Notes: generated by a model from the letters alone, not told the origin. A DNA stretch of 64,000 nucleotides from Lacticaseibacillus suibinensis (GCF_003946175.1 NZ_RHOK01000001.1:144276-208275), one strand, 5' to 3'. Shown: positions 17,958 through 27,635, numbered from the stretch's first letter. Numbers and translations: made by a program.

Positions 17958-18017
17958 ACTCGAAATCCGTCGAACCGGCTTACACCGGCGCACGAGTTCA
18001 AATCTCGTACTCTCCTG
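17958..18017 (+). other. attR: duplicated 3' half of tRNA-Ser
   Basis: 57 of 60 bases match 3399-3458. The two mismatches in the variable arm and one in the T loop keep pairing or normal loop bases. There is no 5' half of a tRNA here, so it is a remnant and not a gene. It marks the right end of the 14.6-kb element. Confidence 0.85.
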
Positions 18018-18030
18018 CAGTAACATCCGT

Positions 18031-18061
18031 GCCGCGGCCTGCAAAGGTCGCGGCTTTTTTG
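18031..18061 (+). terminator. Original tRNA-Ser terminator displaced by integration
   Basis: GCCGCGGCC pairs with GGTCGCGGC around TGCAAA, then seven T. The placement after attR mirrors the terminator after the intact tRNA. Confidence 0.8.
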
Positions 18062-18246
18062 TGGTGAAGGATTGCATGAGCCAACAATTCATCAGTTACC
18101 GCGATATCACGTCACCAGATTGAGCGACTGCGGCTGGTCATCTTATGCCCCTGATCAAGCCAAGTCACACTCGCACCGACTTTCAGTGTTGTGTCCCCAG
18201 GGATATGGGAACCGAAGCCACAAGGAACGATAAATAATGAATGTTG

Positions 18247-18275
18247 TTGTTCAGTCTAGCAAAATATTCTAAAAT
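18247..18275 (+). promoter_or_regulatory. Probable promoter of the chromosomal PASTA gene
   Basis: TTGTTC and TAAAAT with a 17-base spacer, 38 bases upstream of the ATG at 18313. Confidence 0.45.
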
Positions 18276-18312
18276 GGATATATTCCATTCTATTTCATTG
18301 GGGGAAAACACG

Positions 18313-18957
18313 ATGGCTGCAAAATTGACCAAATTAGACAAATTCATCAAAGGTGCCGACAAGCTGATGGATTCCAAAGGCGTTTCCAAGTTGGCCGGCA
18401 CGCTTGATAAAACCCTAAACATCGCAGGGGATGCAGTGCAGGCTGCTGCCGAAGTGACAAACCACCAATTGGATGAGCACAATAAACGCCATCTTCACGA
18501 CGTCAAAATTCCCGATCTCCTTGGCTTGACCTTAACGCAAAGCCAAGAAGCCTTATCACCCTTTGATCTCACCTTTGCACCAGTGGTCGCAACGCCAGAT
18601 GCGAAGCTCGCTCGAGCCAGGGTTGATACGGTTATTGCGACTCTCCCCAAACCAAACGCTGTTGTCGCGCCAGGCAGTTTCGTCAAGTTATATTATGTTG
18701 ACGCCGCCACCCTCGAGGCCAGCACGGTGTTGGCTGAAGAAGCTGTCCGGCGTGTGAAAGAGCGCAAAGAAGCGGCAAAAGGCTTTGTTGCGAAAGTGGC
18801 ACATGGCACCGCGGCGGGCACCAGCCACGCAGTGAAAGCGGCGACCGCAGGCGTCACCAAAAAGCTAGGCCATCACGACCGGCCGAAAAATATACGCAAA
18901 GAAATTGACGCAACAATAATTGAGGCCCAAGCGCCTTCAGATGAGTCAAAAGAATAG
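18313..18957 (+). CDS. PASTA-domain protein, chromosomal paralogue
   Basis: A 214-residue cytoplasmic protein with the same layout as the element copy at 7274: conserved helical N-terminus (LDKTLNIAGDAVQAAAEVTN, DEHNKRH), a PASTA-like segment (IPDLLGLTLTQSQEAL, then GSFVKLYYVD) and a basic tail. About half of all positions agree by eye, more in the first 60 residues. TTGGGGGAAA precedes the ATG. A single gene with its own promoter and terminator. It lies immediately right of attR. Function unknown. Confidence 0.65.
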   Translation: MAAKLTKLDKFIKGADKLMDSKGVSKLAGTLDKTLNIAGDAVQAAAEVTNHQLDEHNKRHLHDVKIPDLLGLTLTQSQEALSPFDLTFAPVVATPDAKLARARVDTVIATLPKPNAVVAPGSFVKLYYVDAATLEASTVLAEEAVRRVKERKEAAKGFVAKVAHGTAAGTSHAVKAATAGVTKKLGHHDRPKNIRKEIDATIIEAQAPSDESKE

Positions 18958-18965
18958 TCACCCTG

Positions 18966-19005
18966 CCATCATTTCCGTTTAAATGTCGAAATGATGGTTT
19001 TCTTT
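18966..19005 (+). terminator. Rho-independent terminator
   Basis: CCATCATTTC and GAAATGATGG form a perfect 10-bp stem followed by TTTTCTTTT. Confidence 0.85.
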
Positions 19006-19313
19006 TGGCCTCTATTGGCTCTCCAACATTGATCTCGAATCAATAATACAATTCAGATTGATAAAATCTTGTGGGGCAATGAACAAGGCTAGAAATAGTT
19101 CGCTCCCAACACTAATTTCACGAGTTGGCAATGACCCCGAAGATGCAATTTAAGGAATTGGTCTAGCCCCTATCAATAACCCATATAAAAATAGATATGG
19201 CCCCTTATCTTGCCTGAATCCATAACAGACGCCACTTTCCATCGATTAAATAACACACATATCATTAATGAATATCATAACATCCATTCTTTAAATATAG
19301 GTAGAATATTATG
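19006..19313. other. AT-rich intergenic stretch, no gene seen
   Basis: About 300 bases without a convincing reading frame. The only structure I see is a short CCATAT/ATATGG hairpin near 19180. Confidence 0.4.
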
Positions 19314-19342
19314 TTGATAATTAGATTTTCGAGTGGTATGCT
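19314..19342 (+). promoter_or_regulatory. Promoter of the 19382 gene
   Basis: TTGATA and TATGCT with a 17-base spacer. Confidence 0.6.
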
Positions 19343-19381
19343 TTCAGGGTAAGTTAGTCAATGAGCAAGGGGGCATCTACC

Positions 19382-19792
19382 ATGTTAACTACCGAATACA
19401 TTCAGTGCGTCAATCAGGAACTCGAACGTTTGCTTGTTTTTGAAACCGTATTCAAAGAATACGCGCACACATGTCGGAACATCGAGAAAGGCAACTGCCT
19501 GGCCAGCGAAAGCTTCTCCAATATTCGTCTCTACTTCTCCAAAAATATTATCCGCTTTGATCGCTTCGTGCAGCAGTGCGCGAGGGTCACCGCGCCGTCT
19601 GGGTATGAACGATTCAATAACACCCTCATCGACGGCCTCAAAGGCATCCGCAAAGCCGTCTTGGCGATTCTGGGGGCCATTGAGCCCGATCATGTGGATC
19701 ACGAGCAATTCGAAGATGGCTTAGAGGCCCAAAAAGCGGCCCGAGCCGAAATCGATCATGCTTTCGAAGAAATTAATGTGCCTGCATTCTAA
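19382..19792 (+). CDS. Hypothetical soluble protein
   Basis: A 136-residue helical protein with two Cys and many charged residues; no family recognised. The ATG at 19382 with AAGGGGGC upstream is preferred to an ATG seven codons earlier. Single gene with its own promoter and terminator. Confidence 0.6.
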   Translation: MLTTEYIQCVNQELERLLVFETVFKEYAHTCRNIEKGNCLASESFSNIRLYFSKNIIRFDRFVQQCARVTAPSGYERFNNTLIDGLKGIRKAVLAILGAIEPDHVDHEQFEDGLEAQKAARAEIDHAFEEINVPAF

Positions 19793-19803
19793 CGTAATCA
19801 AAT

Positions 19804-19841
19804 AGCCGCCTGTCCTCGCAGTATTGCGAAGGCAGGCGGCT
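19804..19841. terminator. Bidirectional terminator between convergent genes
   Basis: AGCCGCCTG/CAGGCGGCT with an inner stem around GTAT, and T-rich tracts on both sides. It serves the rightward gene ending at 19792 and the leftward gene ending at 19854. Confidence 0.65.
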
Positions 19842-19853
19842 TTGCTATGTCTT

Positions 19854-20165
19854 TTACTTATTGGCTTCTTCTGGCAGCAAAATCGTCTGATTTTCGCCGT
19901 CATCATAGGCCATGATGGTTTTGGGAAAGCTATCGTCGTAATCGAATGGCAAATCCACCGCAATTTGGGTATCATGCCCTTTTTCGGAAAAGGCCATGGT
20001 TAACTTGCCCTTGGTATTGAGCAAGTCGAATTGGAGCAAATGCCCCAGCGGCACGACGCCGGCCAAATCTTGGTCGATGATCATCCAGACGCTGTCAATA
20101 ATTTCCCCTGGCAGTTTCGAGATCACGCCGTAAGTCGCAAAACGGCTTTCGTTGGTTGAAAACAT
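19854..20165 (-). CDS. DUF960 family protein
   Basis: A 103-residue protein. The pattern RFATYGVISKLPGEIIDSVW and then PLGHLLQFDL matches DUF960, a family of small Firmicute proteins of unknown function. It starts one base past the stop of ybaK and is probably co-transcribed with it. Confidence 0.7.
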   Translation of the reverse strand: MFSTNESRFATYGVISKLPGEIIDSVWMIIDQDLAGVVPLGHLLQFDLLNTKGKLTMAFSEKGHDTQIAVDLPFDYDDSFPKTIMAYDDGENQTILLPEEANK

Positions 20166-20166
20166 G

Positions 20167-20679
20167 CTATCCCTCCTGTTCTTCCAGACTGGTGATGGCG
20201 GCGAACTTGGCGTTAACTGCCTTGGCTAGCGCTTTCGGCGCCAGCCCGACCGAGCGACCGATTTTACCTGCCGACACGATGATTTCCGGTTCCTTCAGCG
20301 CTTCTTCGCCGATAAAAATCGGATACTTGTGGCGGGCATGGATGCCGATTGGCGTATTCGCGCCGTGCTCATAACCAGTGGTTTGTTCCAGATCTTTTAG
20401 CGGTATCATGCCGACTTTTTTGTTGCCGGACACCGCACTGAGCTTTTTGTAGTCAATGTGGCGATCCAGCGGCACGACGCCAATAAGCGGACCGGTTTTG
20501 TTACCAGTCAATGCCAAGGTCTTGTAGATGCGATGCTCTGGCACGGCTAAATGATCGACCGTCAGCTGCGCCACATCCCCTGCCTCATGGGTCGGAAACT
20601 CATAGGGCGTGTAGGCAATGTTTTGCTTGTCGAGCATCTTCTCGACTAAAGTTTTATCTTCTTTTTTCTTTTTACTCAT
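20167..20679 (-). CDS. ybaK: Cys-tRNA(Pro)/Cys-tRNA(Cys) deacylase YbaK
   Basis: A 170-residue protein of the YbaK/EbsC family, which removes cysteine from mischarged tRNA(Pro). A lysine-rich start (MSKKKKEDK) leads into the single YbaK domain, with VYKTL-like RIYKTLAL, GVVPLDRHIDYKKLS and the glycine-rich GYEHGANTPIGI. Normal length for the family. It lies between apt and DUF960 on the same strand. Confidence 0.85.
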   Translation of the reverse strand: MSKKKKEDKTLVEKMLDKQNIAYTPYEFPTHEAGDVAQLTVDHLAVPEHRIYKTLALTGNKTGPLIGVVPLDRHIDYKKLSAVSGNKKVGMIPLKDLEQTTGYEHGANTPIGIHARHKYPIFIGEEALKEPEIIVSAGKIGRSVGLAPKALAKAVNAKFAAITSLEEQEG

Positions 20680-20726
20680 CGCTTGGCTCCGTTTTCAAGA
20701 GTCAACTTCTGCAAGCAGCGCCGCGA

Positions 20727-21254
20727 TTAAGCGCCTTTGTAGGAGGTCAACGTCAGCATATCATAGTCCTTGATCTTATCGCGACCATGCAAGTCTTCCA
20801 GTTCGACGATAAAGGCCGTGCCGACCACGATGCCGCCGAGCTTTTCCACGAGCTCAATGGTCGCCGAAATCGTGCCCCCAGTGGCAAGCAAATCATCCAC
20901 CACCAGCACCCGCTGGCCCGGCTTGACCGCGTCTTTGTGCAGGTACAAGGTTTCTGAACCGTACTCCAAGTCATAGCTGGCACTCACGGTTTCGCGAGGC
21001 AGCTTGCCTTTTTTCCGGGCTGGGGCAAAACCGACCCCAAGCTTATAGGCGACTGGGCAGCCGACGATGAAACCGCGGGCTTCCGGGCCAACCACCATTT
21101 CAACGCGCTTATCCTTCGCATAGGCCACCAGTTCATCGGTCGCTGCCGCGTAGGCCTTGCCATCCGCCATCAGCGGTGAAATATCGCGGAAAATGATGCC
21201 GGGTTCAGGAAAATCTGGCACATTTGCAATGTAGTCTTTATAGTTGATCGTCAT
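20727..21254 (-). CDS. apt: Adenine phosphoribosyltransferase
   Basis: A 175-residue cytoplasmic enzyme that makes AMP from adenine and PRPP for purine salvage. It has [14 protein letters not shown] near the start, GPEARGF, and the PRPP-binding motif [13 protein letters not shown]. The ATG at 21254 with GAGGA upstream is preferred to an ATG five codons earlier. It starts 11 bases after the recJ stop. The recJ-apt pairing is common in lactobacilli. Confidence 0.95.
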   Translation of the reverse strand: MTINYKDYIANVPDFPEPGIIFRDISPLMADGKAYAAATDELVAYAKDKRVEMVVGPEARGFIVGCPVAYKLGVGFAPARKKGKLPRETVSASYDLEYGSETLYLHKDAVKPGQRVLVVDDLLATGGTISATIELVEKLGGIVVGTAFIVELEDLHGRDKIKDYDMLTLTSYKGA

Positions 21255-21265
21255 GGCTCTATTCC

Positions 21266-23536
21266 TCATTTCTTGCCAAGCAGCCGCGCTTCAAGCGCAC
21301 TGCGGCTGTCACTTTGCAGCTCATGGGCCAGCGTCAAAAACGCCGCCTGCTGCTGATAGATATGCGCCTGGGTCAACGGTTTTTTGACCGGATTAGGCGT
21401 CACGTCGATTTGCGCACCATCTATTTTAACAAATCCGAGTTCAAAAAACACCTGTACCGCTAAGATTGCTTGCTGCGTCGTCACATGCACGGCTTGCGCT
21501 AGCGCTGGCAAGTGATGCTTATCAAAGCCGGCGTGCGCGCTCAGGTAATGAAGCACCCGGCCGCATTCTTCACGATTGGGTAGCGCCACCAAACTGGCCG
21601 CCGGCGCGGTAAAAATCACCCGGACCGGCAGGGTCAGTTTCGCCAGCAGAGCCGTTAAATGCGCCTCATCTGGCGGCAGGTCCACCAGCACCGCATTGGC
21701 GGTGGCAGCGGCCACGCTTTCAGCGAGCACCACTGGCCCGCCAAACATGTACTGCTGGGTCATGCGCTGCTTGAGGCGGCCATCAAAGAAGATATAAGTG
21801 AAAGCCCCGCGGAATTGTTCTGCGCTCGGCTGCGGCAGCCGCAGGTCAATGATAGCCGGCGTCTGCAGTTGCCAATCGCACAGCCGCAGTTGCAAGCTGG
21901 TGCGATTTTGCCAGGTGTTGGCATCCATGCGCACGGCGAGTTTCACCTGACTGGCACTTTCCAGTGCCGCCGCCTGGTCGCCAAACCCGAAGCCCACGAC
22001 ATTCGTGCCATCAGCGGCAAAGCGCAGATGATCATTGGTCTTACCCATTTGCCGGACGGAGTTGATCGTTTGCGGCAGCAGGCTAAAGGTGGGTTCTTCA
22101 TTGCCCGGCCCAAAAGGCGCGAGCTGACGCATCAGCTGATAATTGGCCAGCGTCAAATCCTCCGGTTCCAGCCGGGCGTTAATCGTAAGTGTTGGCTTGG
22201 CAATTGGACCCAAGTTTGCTGCCGCCGTTTCCATGGCGGCATGCAAGGCAGGAATGTTCGCCACGGGCATCGTGAGCCCTGCGGCCATGGCGTGGCCGCC
22301 AAAATGGGTCATTTGGTCGCGCGCTGCATCTAGGGCCTTGAAGAGGTTATACGCGGCAATCGACCGCCCAGAACCTTTGGCACTTTGGCCGTCTTTACCG
22401 ATGTTCAACACCAAGGTCGGTTTGCCGGTGGCTTCGACAATCCGACTGGCCACAATCCCAAGGACCCCTTCATGCCAGCCTTGATGCGCGATAATCAGCG
22501 TCTTAGCCGCCTGATTGGCCGGGCTTTGCGCCATGGTCAGGGCCTCATCGGCAATTTTAGCCACCAGGGCCTGACGCTGCGCGTTAAGGTCGTTAACATT
22601 GGCCGCCAGCTTGTCGGCTTCGTCTTCGTCGAAGGTGGTCAGCAGCGTGACCCCGGGATTGGCATCCTCTAGCCGGCCCAAGGCATTCAGCCGGGGACCG
22701 ATACCAAACCCGATGCTAGTTTCATCCACTGTCGCCGGGTCGATTTGAGCCGCTTTGAGCAAGGCATTCAGCCCCACGCGCTGCTGGGTGTGAATCGACT
22801 GCAACCCCATTTGCACAATCAACCGATTTTCGTCGGTCAGACTCACAATATCGGCTACTGTCCCCAGCGCGGCCAAATCGATACTATCGGTGGCGGGTTC
22901 ACCCAGTAGCGCACTAGCGACCTTGAAGGCCACCCCTGCACCGGATAAGTCGCCAAAGGGATAATGACCTTCAGGATGGCGTGGGTGCACCACGGCCACT
23001 GCGTGCGGCAATTGCTTAGGTAACTCATGGTGATCTGTGACCACCACATCCATCCCTTGCGCCATCGCCGCATCGATCACCGCGGCGCCGCTGACGCCGT
23101 TATCGACGGTAATCACCAGCTGGGTGCCATTTTTGCGCAGGTAGTCATACACCGCCTGGTTGGGTCCATAACCATCAGCGAAGCGGTCAGGAATGAAGGC
23201 CTCGGGTTCGGCGCCCAGCGCCTCCAAGGTTTCCTTCATGATCGACGTGGAGGTCAAACCATCAACGTCATAGTCACCATAAATGGTGATTTTTTCCTGA
23301 TTGGTAATAGCCTCCTGAATCCGCGCCACGGCTTTATCCATATCATGCAGCTCAAACGGATCATGCAACCGGCTTAAATCAGGCTGGCAAAAAGCATCGA
23401 ATGCCGCCTGGTCAGTAATCCCGCGCTGAATGAGGAGCCGGGCCAAAAACGGCGGTACCGATAACGTGCTCGCCACGGTTTGAATCTCGTTTGTAGCGGG
23501 CTGCGCCGCTTCTTGCCACTGGTAATGTGCCATCAT
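21266..23536 (-). CDS. recJ: Single-stranded-DNA-specific exonuclease RecJ
   Basis: A 756-residue 5'-3' exonuclease acting in recombination and repair. The DHH phosphoesterase core is clear ([26 protein letters not shown]), followed by DHHA1 (GGHAMAAG) and a C-terminal region usual for Firmicute RecJ. All metal-binding motifs are present. The start is at the tandem ATGs 23536/23533 behind AAAGGAAG. Confidence 0.95.
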   Translation of the reverse strand: MMAHYQWQEAAQPATNEIQTVASTLSVPPFLARLLIQRGITDQAAFDAFCQPDLSRLHDPFELHDMDKAVARIQEAITNQEKITIYGDYDVDGLTSTSIMKETLEALGAEPEAFIPDRFADGYGPNQAVYDYLRKNGTQLVITVDNGVSGAAVIDAAMAQGMDVVVTDHHELPKQLPHAVAVVHPRHPEGHYPFGDLSGAGVAFKVASALLGEPATDSIDLAALGTVADIVSLTDENRLIVQMGLQSIHTQQRVGLNALLKAAQIDPATVDETSIGFGIGPRLNALGRLEDANPGVTLLTTFDEDEADKLAANVNDLNAQRQALVAKIADEALTMAQSPANQAAKTLIIAHQGWHEGVLGIVASRIVEATGKPTLVLNIGKDGQSAKGSGRSIAAYNLFKALDAARDQMTHFGGHAMAAGLTMPVANIPALHAAMETAAANLGPIAKPTLTINARLEPEDLTLANYQLMRQLAPFGPGNEEPTFSLLPQTINSVRQMGKTNDHLRFAADGTNVVGFGFGDQAAALESASQVKLAVRMDANTWQNRTSLQLRLCDWQLQTPAIIDLRLPQPSAEQFRGAFTYIFFDGRLKQRMTQQYMFGGPVVLAESVAAATANAVLVDLPPDEAHLTALLAKLTLPVRVIFTAPAASLVALPNREECGRVLHYLSAHAGFDKHHLPALAQAVHVTTQQAILAVQVFFELGFVKIDGAQIDVTPNPVKKPLTQAHIYQQQAAFLTLAHELQSDSRSALEARLLGKK

Positions 23537-23596
23537 CGTCTTCCTTTCTAACCGCAATAGTATATCAGACTTTGACGAGCGATGGCGGGCGACATT

Positions 23597-23627
23597 TTGG
23601 AAACGGAAGATGAAAGCGTGGTATAAT
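23597..23627 (+). promoter_or_regulatory. Promoter with extended -10
   Basis: TGGTATAAT at 23619-23627 and TTGGAA 19 bases upstream. Drives the gene at 23692. Confidence 0.6.
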
Positions 23628-23691
23628 AGCTTTGTTGTCAGAATCTCAGCCCAACTTCGATCAGCGACTGAAACGAAATGGAGAGAATAAT

Positions 23692-24057
23692 ATGGCAGAA
23701 GAAACAGTTAAAAAGGCAGTTAAAGTGGTTGTCGACATCCCTGATGCGGACCTTCAAATCGCTGAAAAAGCGATGAATGATCAGAGTTTTGTCACCCCGA
23801 AGGAACTGCCTCAGCTCACCAACATCGATTACGCCCGCTCGCTTGCCGCGGCATTGACCAAAGCGCGGGAAGGCAAAGCCGAGGAAGGCTACATCTACAG
23901 TGAAGAATTCGACTTTGCTGGCGGTGAAATCGAGAACGTGGTCTGGAATATGGACACCATCAAGACCCGCGACGATGCTAAGCGTGCTTTAGCTAAGCAT
24001 ATGGGCTTGACCATGCCGACAGAAACCCTGTCCGCAGCCGACAAGGAAACTTTCTAA
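23692..24057 (+). CDS. Hypothetical protein
   Basis: A 121-residue acidic soluble protein; no family recognised. Two conserved-looking halves: KAVKVVVDIPDADLQIAEKA and a YIYSEEFDFAGGEIENVVW stretch. ATG at 23692 with GGAGAG upstream; the longer frame from 23632 lacks a ribosome site. Single gene with its own promoter and terminator. Confidence 0.6.
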   Translation: MAEETVKKAVKVVVDIPDADLQIAEKAMNDQSFVTPKELPQLTNIDYARSLAAALTKAREGKAEEGYIYSEEFDFAGGEIENVVWNMDTIKTRDDAKRALAKHMGLTMPTETLSAADKETF

Positions 24058-24070
24058 TTCTACCTTTGAA

Positions 24071-24100
24071 CGTCTGCCGCCCTGGCAGGCGTCTTTTTTT
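24071..24100 (+). terminator. Rho-independent terminator
   Basis: CGTCTGCC/GGCAGGCG stem (one G-T pair), loop GCCCT, then seven T after one C. Confidence 0.8.
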
Positions 24101-24104
24101 GCGC

Positions 24105-24141
24105 AAAAACAGGTCAATCTGGATGCCAGATTGGCCTGTTT
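24105..24141 (-). terminator. Terminator of the PTS-esterase operon
   Basis: A 16-bp stem (AAACAGGCCAATCTGG with its partner, one G-T pair) around three bases, with a T run on the minus strand. Convergent with the previous terminator. Confidence 0.85.
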
Positions 24142-24148
24142 CATTTGT

Positions 24149-25618
24149 CTAGAATGCAATTAAAAATGGACTCAGCGGCAGCTTTGCTTCATTGAAAATC
24201 GCTGGGGCTGGCGCGTTGCGATAGGCGTAGCGCACCGCTTTCGCCTCTGGTGCCTTAAACTTCAAGGTAGTGCCATTAAGCTGAAAATCAACAGGCTGCC
24301 AAGTGCCATCGATTAAAGCCTCAATGCCGTCGCCCTGTTTTGCACTCAAGCTCGTCGCCGGCGCGACCTTCAGGCTGATCTGATCAGCCGCGCGGTCAAC
24401 TGCCACGACGGATGGCGTGCCGTCACCGCTCAACAAGGCTTGGCCGAGGCGCTCGCCGCTGGCCTGTTTGTGCACCGGATGAATGTTGTGATGTTCGCCA
24501 GTGTCAACCAGCGAAACTAACGTGCAATCATTCAAGGCTTGCGTCGTTTGCCACTGCGCCTGGCGAATTTCGGCCCAGGCATGATGCGGTTCATCCTGAT
24601 ACTGAGGAAGCTGAATCACGAAGACCGGTAGCCCTGGATTACCTAAATCTCGCCGCCACTCGGTAATTAGCCGCGGCAGCAAACGGTCGTAGAGCGGCGC
24701 ATGATCGGCGTCATTTTCGCCTTGATACCACACCATCGCTTTGACCGTGTACGGCGCGGTCTTTTGAACCATCGTGTGGTACAAACCATTCGGACGCAAG
24801 TAGCTCTTAGGCTGCATTGGCGGCGGCCATGGCGTATGGCCAACGTGCATCTTCACGGCTTCCAAGCTCAGTTCGGGATGCGCTTCAATGTAGGCAGCCT
24901 TCTTCTGGTTGTATGCCGTCACAGTAGCCTCATACTTGGCCTCAGCGGCGTCAAAATCGGCTTGGCTGCGCCCGGTCACTGCAACCTCATAAGGTTTAAG
25001 ATACGCGTCTGCCAGTTTCGCATCGGCTTTCAAGTTGGCTTCAGAAATCCAACTTGAAGCACTGGTGCCACCTTTGTAGCATTGCAACATGCCGATGGGT
25101 CGGTCTGGGTGGTTAGCAGCAACCTGGGCCAACGCGTAGTATGCCACCGCCGACACCTGACCCAAGTTCTCAGCAGTCAGTTTTTGCCACCGGGGATCAG
25201 GTTCATCCGCCCAACCGAACCGGCGCTTCGTCTCGTACTCCACTTGCGGCGTGTAATAAAATGACAGGTTGGTCGCGGTGAAGTTGGCCCGAGCGGCCTC
25301 AAAATCGGCATCGTCGGCCATTTTGTATTCGATGTTGGATTGTCCAGCCACCAAGTACACATCACCGGTTTGCACGTGGCGCGTGACCGACGCACTGGCC
25401 GCCGCCACGGTCAGAGTCAGTGTCTGATTGTAGGCTTGGGCCGGAAACTGAACCGTCCATTTTTCATTGGTAGGCGTGATAGTTTGCCGAACGGACTGCC
25501 CCAAAGCCACCTTTACGCGCAAGCCAGGGGTGCCCCAGCCAAAAATCGTCACTGGCTGCTCGCCTTGAATGATGGCGCCCTCTGAAAACAGTGGCGCTAA
25601 GGTCAACTGATCAGCCAT
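24149..25618 (-). CDS. Sialate O-acetylesterase-like carbohydrate esterase, cytoplasmic
   Basis: A 489-residue SGNH-type esterase. Catalytic pattern: VAGQSN (nucleophile Ser block), then CYKGGTSASSW, and HHNIHPVHKQASGERL near the end, where Asp/His of the triad are expected. The family removes acetyl groups from sugars such as sialic acids or acetylated oligosaccharides. It has no signal peptide, so it works on imported, probably phosphorylated, sugar. It overlaps the PTS IIA gene by 8 bases and is the last gene of the PTS operon. Confidence 0.75.
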   Translation of the reverse strand: MADQLTLAPLFSEGAIIQGEQPVTIFGWGTPGLRVKVALGQSVRQTITPTNEKWTVQFPAQAYNQTLTLTVAAASASVTRHVQTGDVYLVAGQSNIEYKMADDADFEAARANFTATNLSFYYTPQVEYETKRRFGWADEPDPRWQKLTAENLGQVSAVAYYALAQVAANHPDRPIGMLQCYKGGTSASSWISEANLKADAKLADAYLKPYEVAVTGRSQADFDAAEAKYEATVTAYNQKKAAYIEAHPELSLEAVKMHVGHTPWPPPMQPKSYLRPNGLYHTMVQKTAPYTVKAMVWYQGENDADHAPLYDRLLPRLITEWRRDLGNPGLPVFVIQLPQYQDEPHHAWAEIRQAQWQTTQALNDCTLVSLVDTGEHHNIHPVHKQASGERLGQALLSGDGTPSVVAVDRAADQISLKVAPATSLSAKQGDGIEALIDGTWQPVDFQLNGTTLKFKAPEAKAVRYAYRNAPAPAIFNEAKLPLSPFLIAF

Positions 25619-25946
25619 TCACCTTCGCCTCCAAGGCGTGGAGTCGTTTGGCCTGACCCAAGTACTGCGTCGCCACGGTCATCATGATGTCAGCAGCGAT
25701 GAAATGGTCTTGGGAATGAATCAGCAGAATTGATTTTTCCACAACTTCGCCATTCATTTCGGCTGACATCCATTCGGTTTGCACATTGTGAGCCTGATGG
25801 AGGTCCTTTTTGGCCTTCTCAAGCATCTCATCCGCTTCGTCGAACTTCGCATCGTCAGCCAGGTGCATCGCCTGCACAGCCTCAGAGCGAGCATTGCCGG
25901 CGACCGCAATCAAATTCATTGCCCGCTGGAGTTGTTTCTCATCCAT
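25611..25946 (-). CDS. PTS lactose/cellobiose-family IIA component
   Basis: A 111-residue all-helical IIA protein with His77 in LLIHSQDH as the likely phosphorylation site. It accepts phosphate from HPr and passes it to IIB. Starts on the last base of the IIC gene. Confidence 0.88.
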   Translation of the reverse strand: MDEKQLQRAMNLIAVAGNARSEAVQAMHLADDAKFDEADEMLEKAKKDLHQAHNVQTEWMSAEMNGEVVEKSILLIHSQDHFIAADIMMTVATQYLGQAKRLHALEAKVNG

Positions 25947-27328
25947 TAAGCTTCACCTGCCGCTTCTTTGGCGGCTTCACGTTGCTGGGTGATGCGATTA
26001 GACATCTTGACGAATGGAATCCAGATCAACGTGGCAACTGCCAAGTTAATGATTTGCACAATCGCGCCATTGATTGAGCCTGAGAACAGCAAGCCGGACA
26101 GAATCGGCGGCACAGTCCAAGGCACATTGTTGGTAATCACGCCAATGAACCCGATCTTGGTGAAGAACACCGCAATGTAGAAGCACAGTGGCTGCACGAT
26201 GATAAATGGAATCGCGTACAGTGGGTTCAAAACAATTGGCAGGCCGAAAGTAATCGGTTCTGAAATATTGAAAATCGCTGGCATCAACGCAATCTTAGAA
26301 ATCTTCTTTTCGGAAATCTGCCGCGATGCAATGATGATGGCAAGGACTGGCGCCAAAGCAAAGGTGCCGGCAGCAATCGTGGAGAAGTTCATGAACATGG
26401 TGGAGTACAAGTGATGCGCTTGGCCCAGCATGTTTTCGGTATCATTAATGTTCCAGGTCAAACCAAAGATTGGGCCCCAAATTGATGTTGGGTGAATCCC
26501 AAACCACTGCAGCAGTGACCAAGTAAACTGAGAAACAAAGGCGAAAGCGGCGGTCCCAGAAACGGCCAGCGCTGGCTTTTGCAGCAAGGACAACAGGAGA
26601 TCTGGAATGGACTTATCTGCCAAAGCATTGGCCAAGCCGGTCGCGCAGACGAAGAACAACATGGTAATCAAGCCTGGAATTAAGGATTCGAAGCTCCGAG
26701 CAACGGCCGGTGGAACGGATTCAGGCATTTTGATGGTGATGTTGCGTTTCAAGATCTCGTTGTAAATCACGACCGCAACCCCGGAAATGACCAGAGCGGC
26801 GAAGACGCCTTGGGTGCCCAGATATGTGGAATTAATGGCATTGGTGACGTTAACCGTCTCTTTACCGTTAACAAAATTGAACTGCCACGGTAAGCAAATA
26901 AAGAAAGCACCCATTGCGTACAAAACAGAAATCATATGTTCCTTGTTCTTGGGATAGTATTTGCGCGACAAAATGTAGGCAAACACCATGACCAGCAGCA
27001 AGGACAACAGGTTCAAGGACCCGTTAGCAATCAACCCAATCAAACCTTGAGTGGATTGCAGGCCGGAGAACAAACCCGACTTCGACCAAGCGCCCCAAGA
27101 GCCAGCAATCATCTTACCTAATTGCAGCCCTTGTTTACCGAAAATCAACCCATTCAACGGGTCAACGAAAACTGAAGAAATCATCGTCGCAAACCCGGCA
27201 ATCATTGTTGTTGAGGCCACGAGAATAAAGGAATCCCGCAAGGTCAGTAGCAATTTGTTTGCGGCAATTTTCCCGGCGGCCTTCGTAAAGCCCGCCTGGA
27301 ACTTATTCCATGCCCCACTATTTGCCAT
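25946..27328 (-). CDS. PTS lactose/cellobiose-family IIC permease
   Basis: A 460-residue membrane permease with about ten hydrophobic segments and the family signature NISEPITFGLPIVLNP near residue 350, which lines the sugar site. It imports and, with IIB, phosphorylates a disaccharide or oligosaccharide. It overlaps IIB by 11 bases. The substrate cannot be read from sequence. Confidence 0.9.
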   Translation of the reverse strand: MANSGAWNKFQAGFTKAAGKIAANKLLLTLRDSFILVASTTMIAGFATMISSVFVDPLNGLIFGKQGLQLGKMIAGSWGAWSKSGLFSGLQSTQGLIGLIANGSLNLLSLLLVMVFAYILSRKYYPKNKEHMISVLYAMGAFFICLPWQFNFVNGKETVNVTNAINSTYLGTQGVFAALVISGVAVVIYNEILKRNITIKMPESVPPAVARSFESLIPGLITMLFFVCATGLANALADKSIPDLLLSLLQKPALAVSGTAAFAFVSQFTWSLLQWFGIHPTSIWGPIFGLTWNINDTENMLGQAHHLYSTMFMNFSTIAAGTFALAPVLAIIIASRQISEKKISKIALMPAIFNISEPITFGLPIVLNPLYAIPFIIVQPLCFYIAVFFTKIGFIGVITNNVPWTVPPILSGLLFSGSINGAIVQIINLAVATLIWIPFVKMSNRITQQREAAKEAAGEA

Positions 27329-27635
27329 CTGTTGTCACCCCTTCTTTATCCAGCTTATCCACAATGGTCTGGCCATTCATCTGACCAAACTCAGCCATCG
27401 ACAGCGCAATGACTTTGGTATTGGGATGCTGTTCAACCACCTGATCATAAGCCCAGCTGATTTGCGGTGCGATCAAGATCACATCTAGCTCATCCCCGAG
27501 TTCATCGATCATGGAAAAATCCGAAGCACTGACCTCAACATCACGGCCAGCCGCATCGTAAACCTTTTGCATCTTCGAGCCAACAAGACTCGTTGACATC
27601 CCGCCTGAACAAAACAGGCCAATCTTTAATGTCAT
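27318..27635 (-). CDS. PTS lactose/cellobiose-family IIB component
   Basis: A 105-residue Rossmann-like protein with the active-site cysteine in LFCSGGMSTS (Cys9), which carries phosphate to the sugar. The ATG at 27635 has GGGAGGA upstream; the much longer open frame has no support. First gene of the IIB-IIC-IIA-esterase operon. Confidence 0.9.
   Translation of the reverse strand: MTLKIGLFCSGGMSTSLVGSKMQKVYDAAGRDVEVSASDFSMIDELGDELDVILIAPQISWAYDQVVEQHPNTKVIALSMAEFGQMNGQTIVDKLDKEGVTTDGK

Noticed and set aside
17958..18017. A second tRNA-Ser gene
   Set aside because: Only the 3' half from the anticodon loop is present; it is the attR copy.
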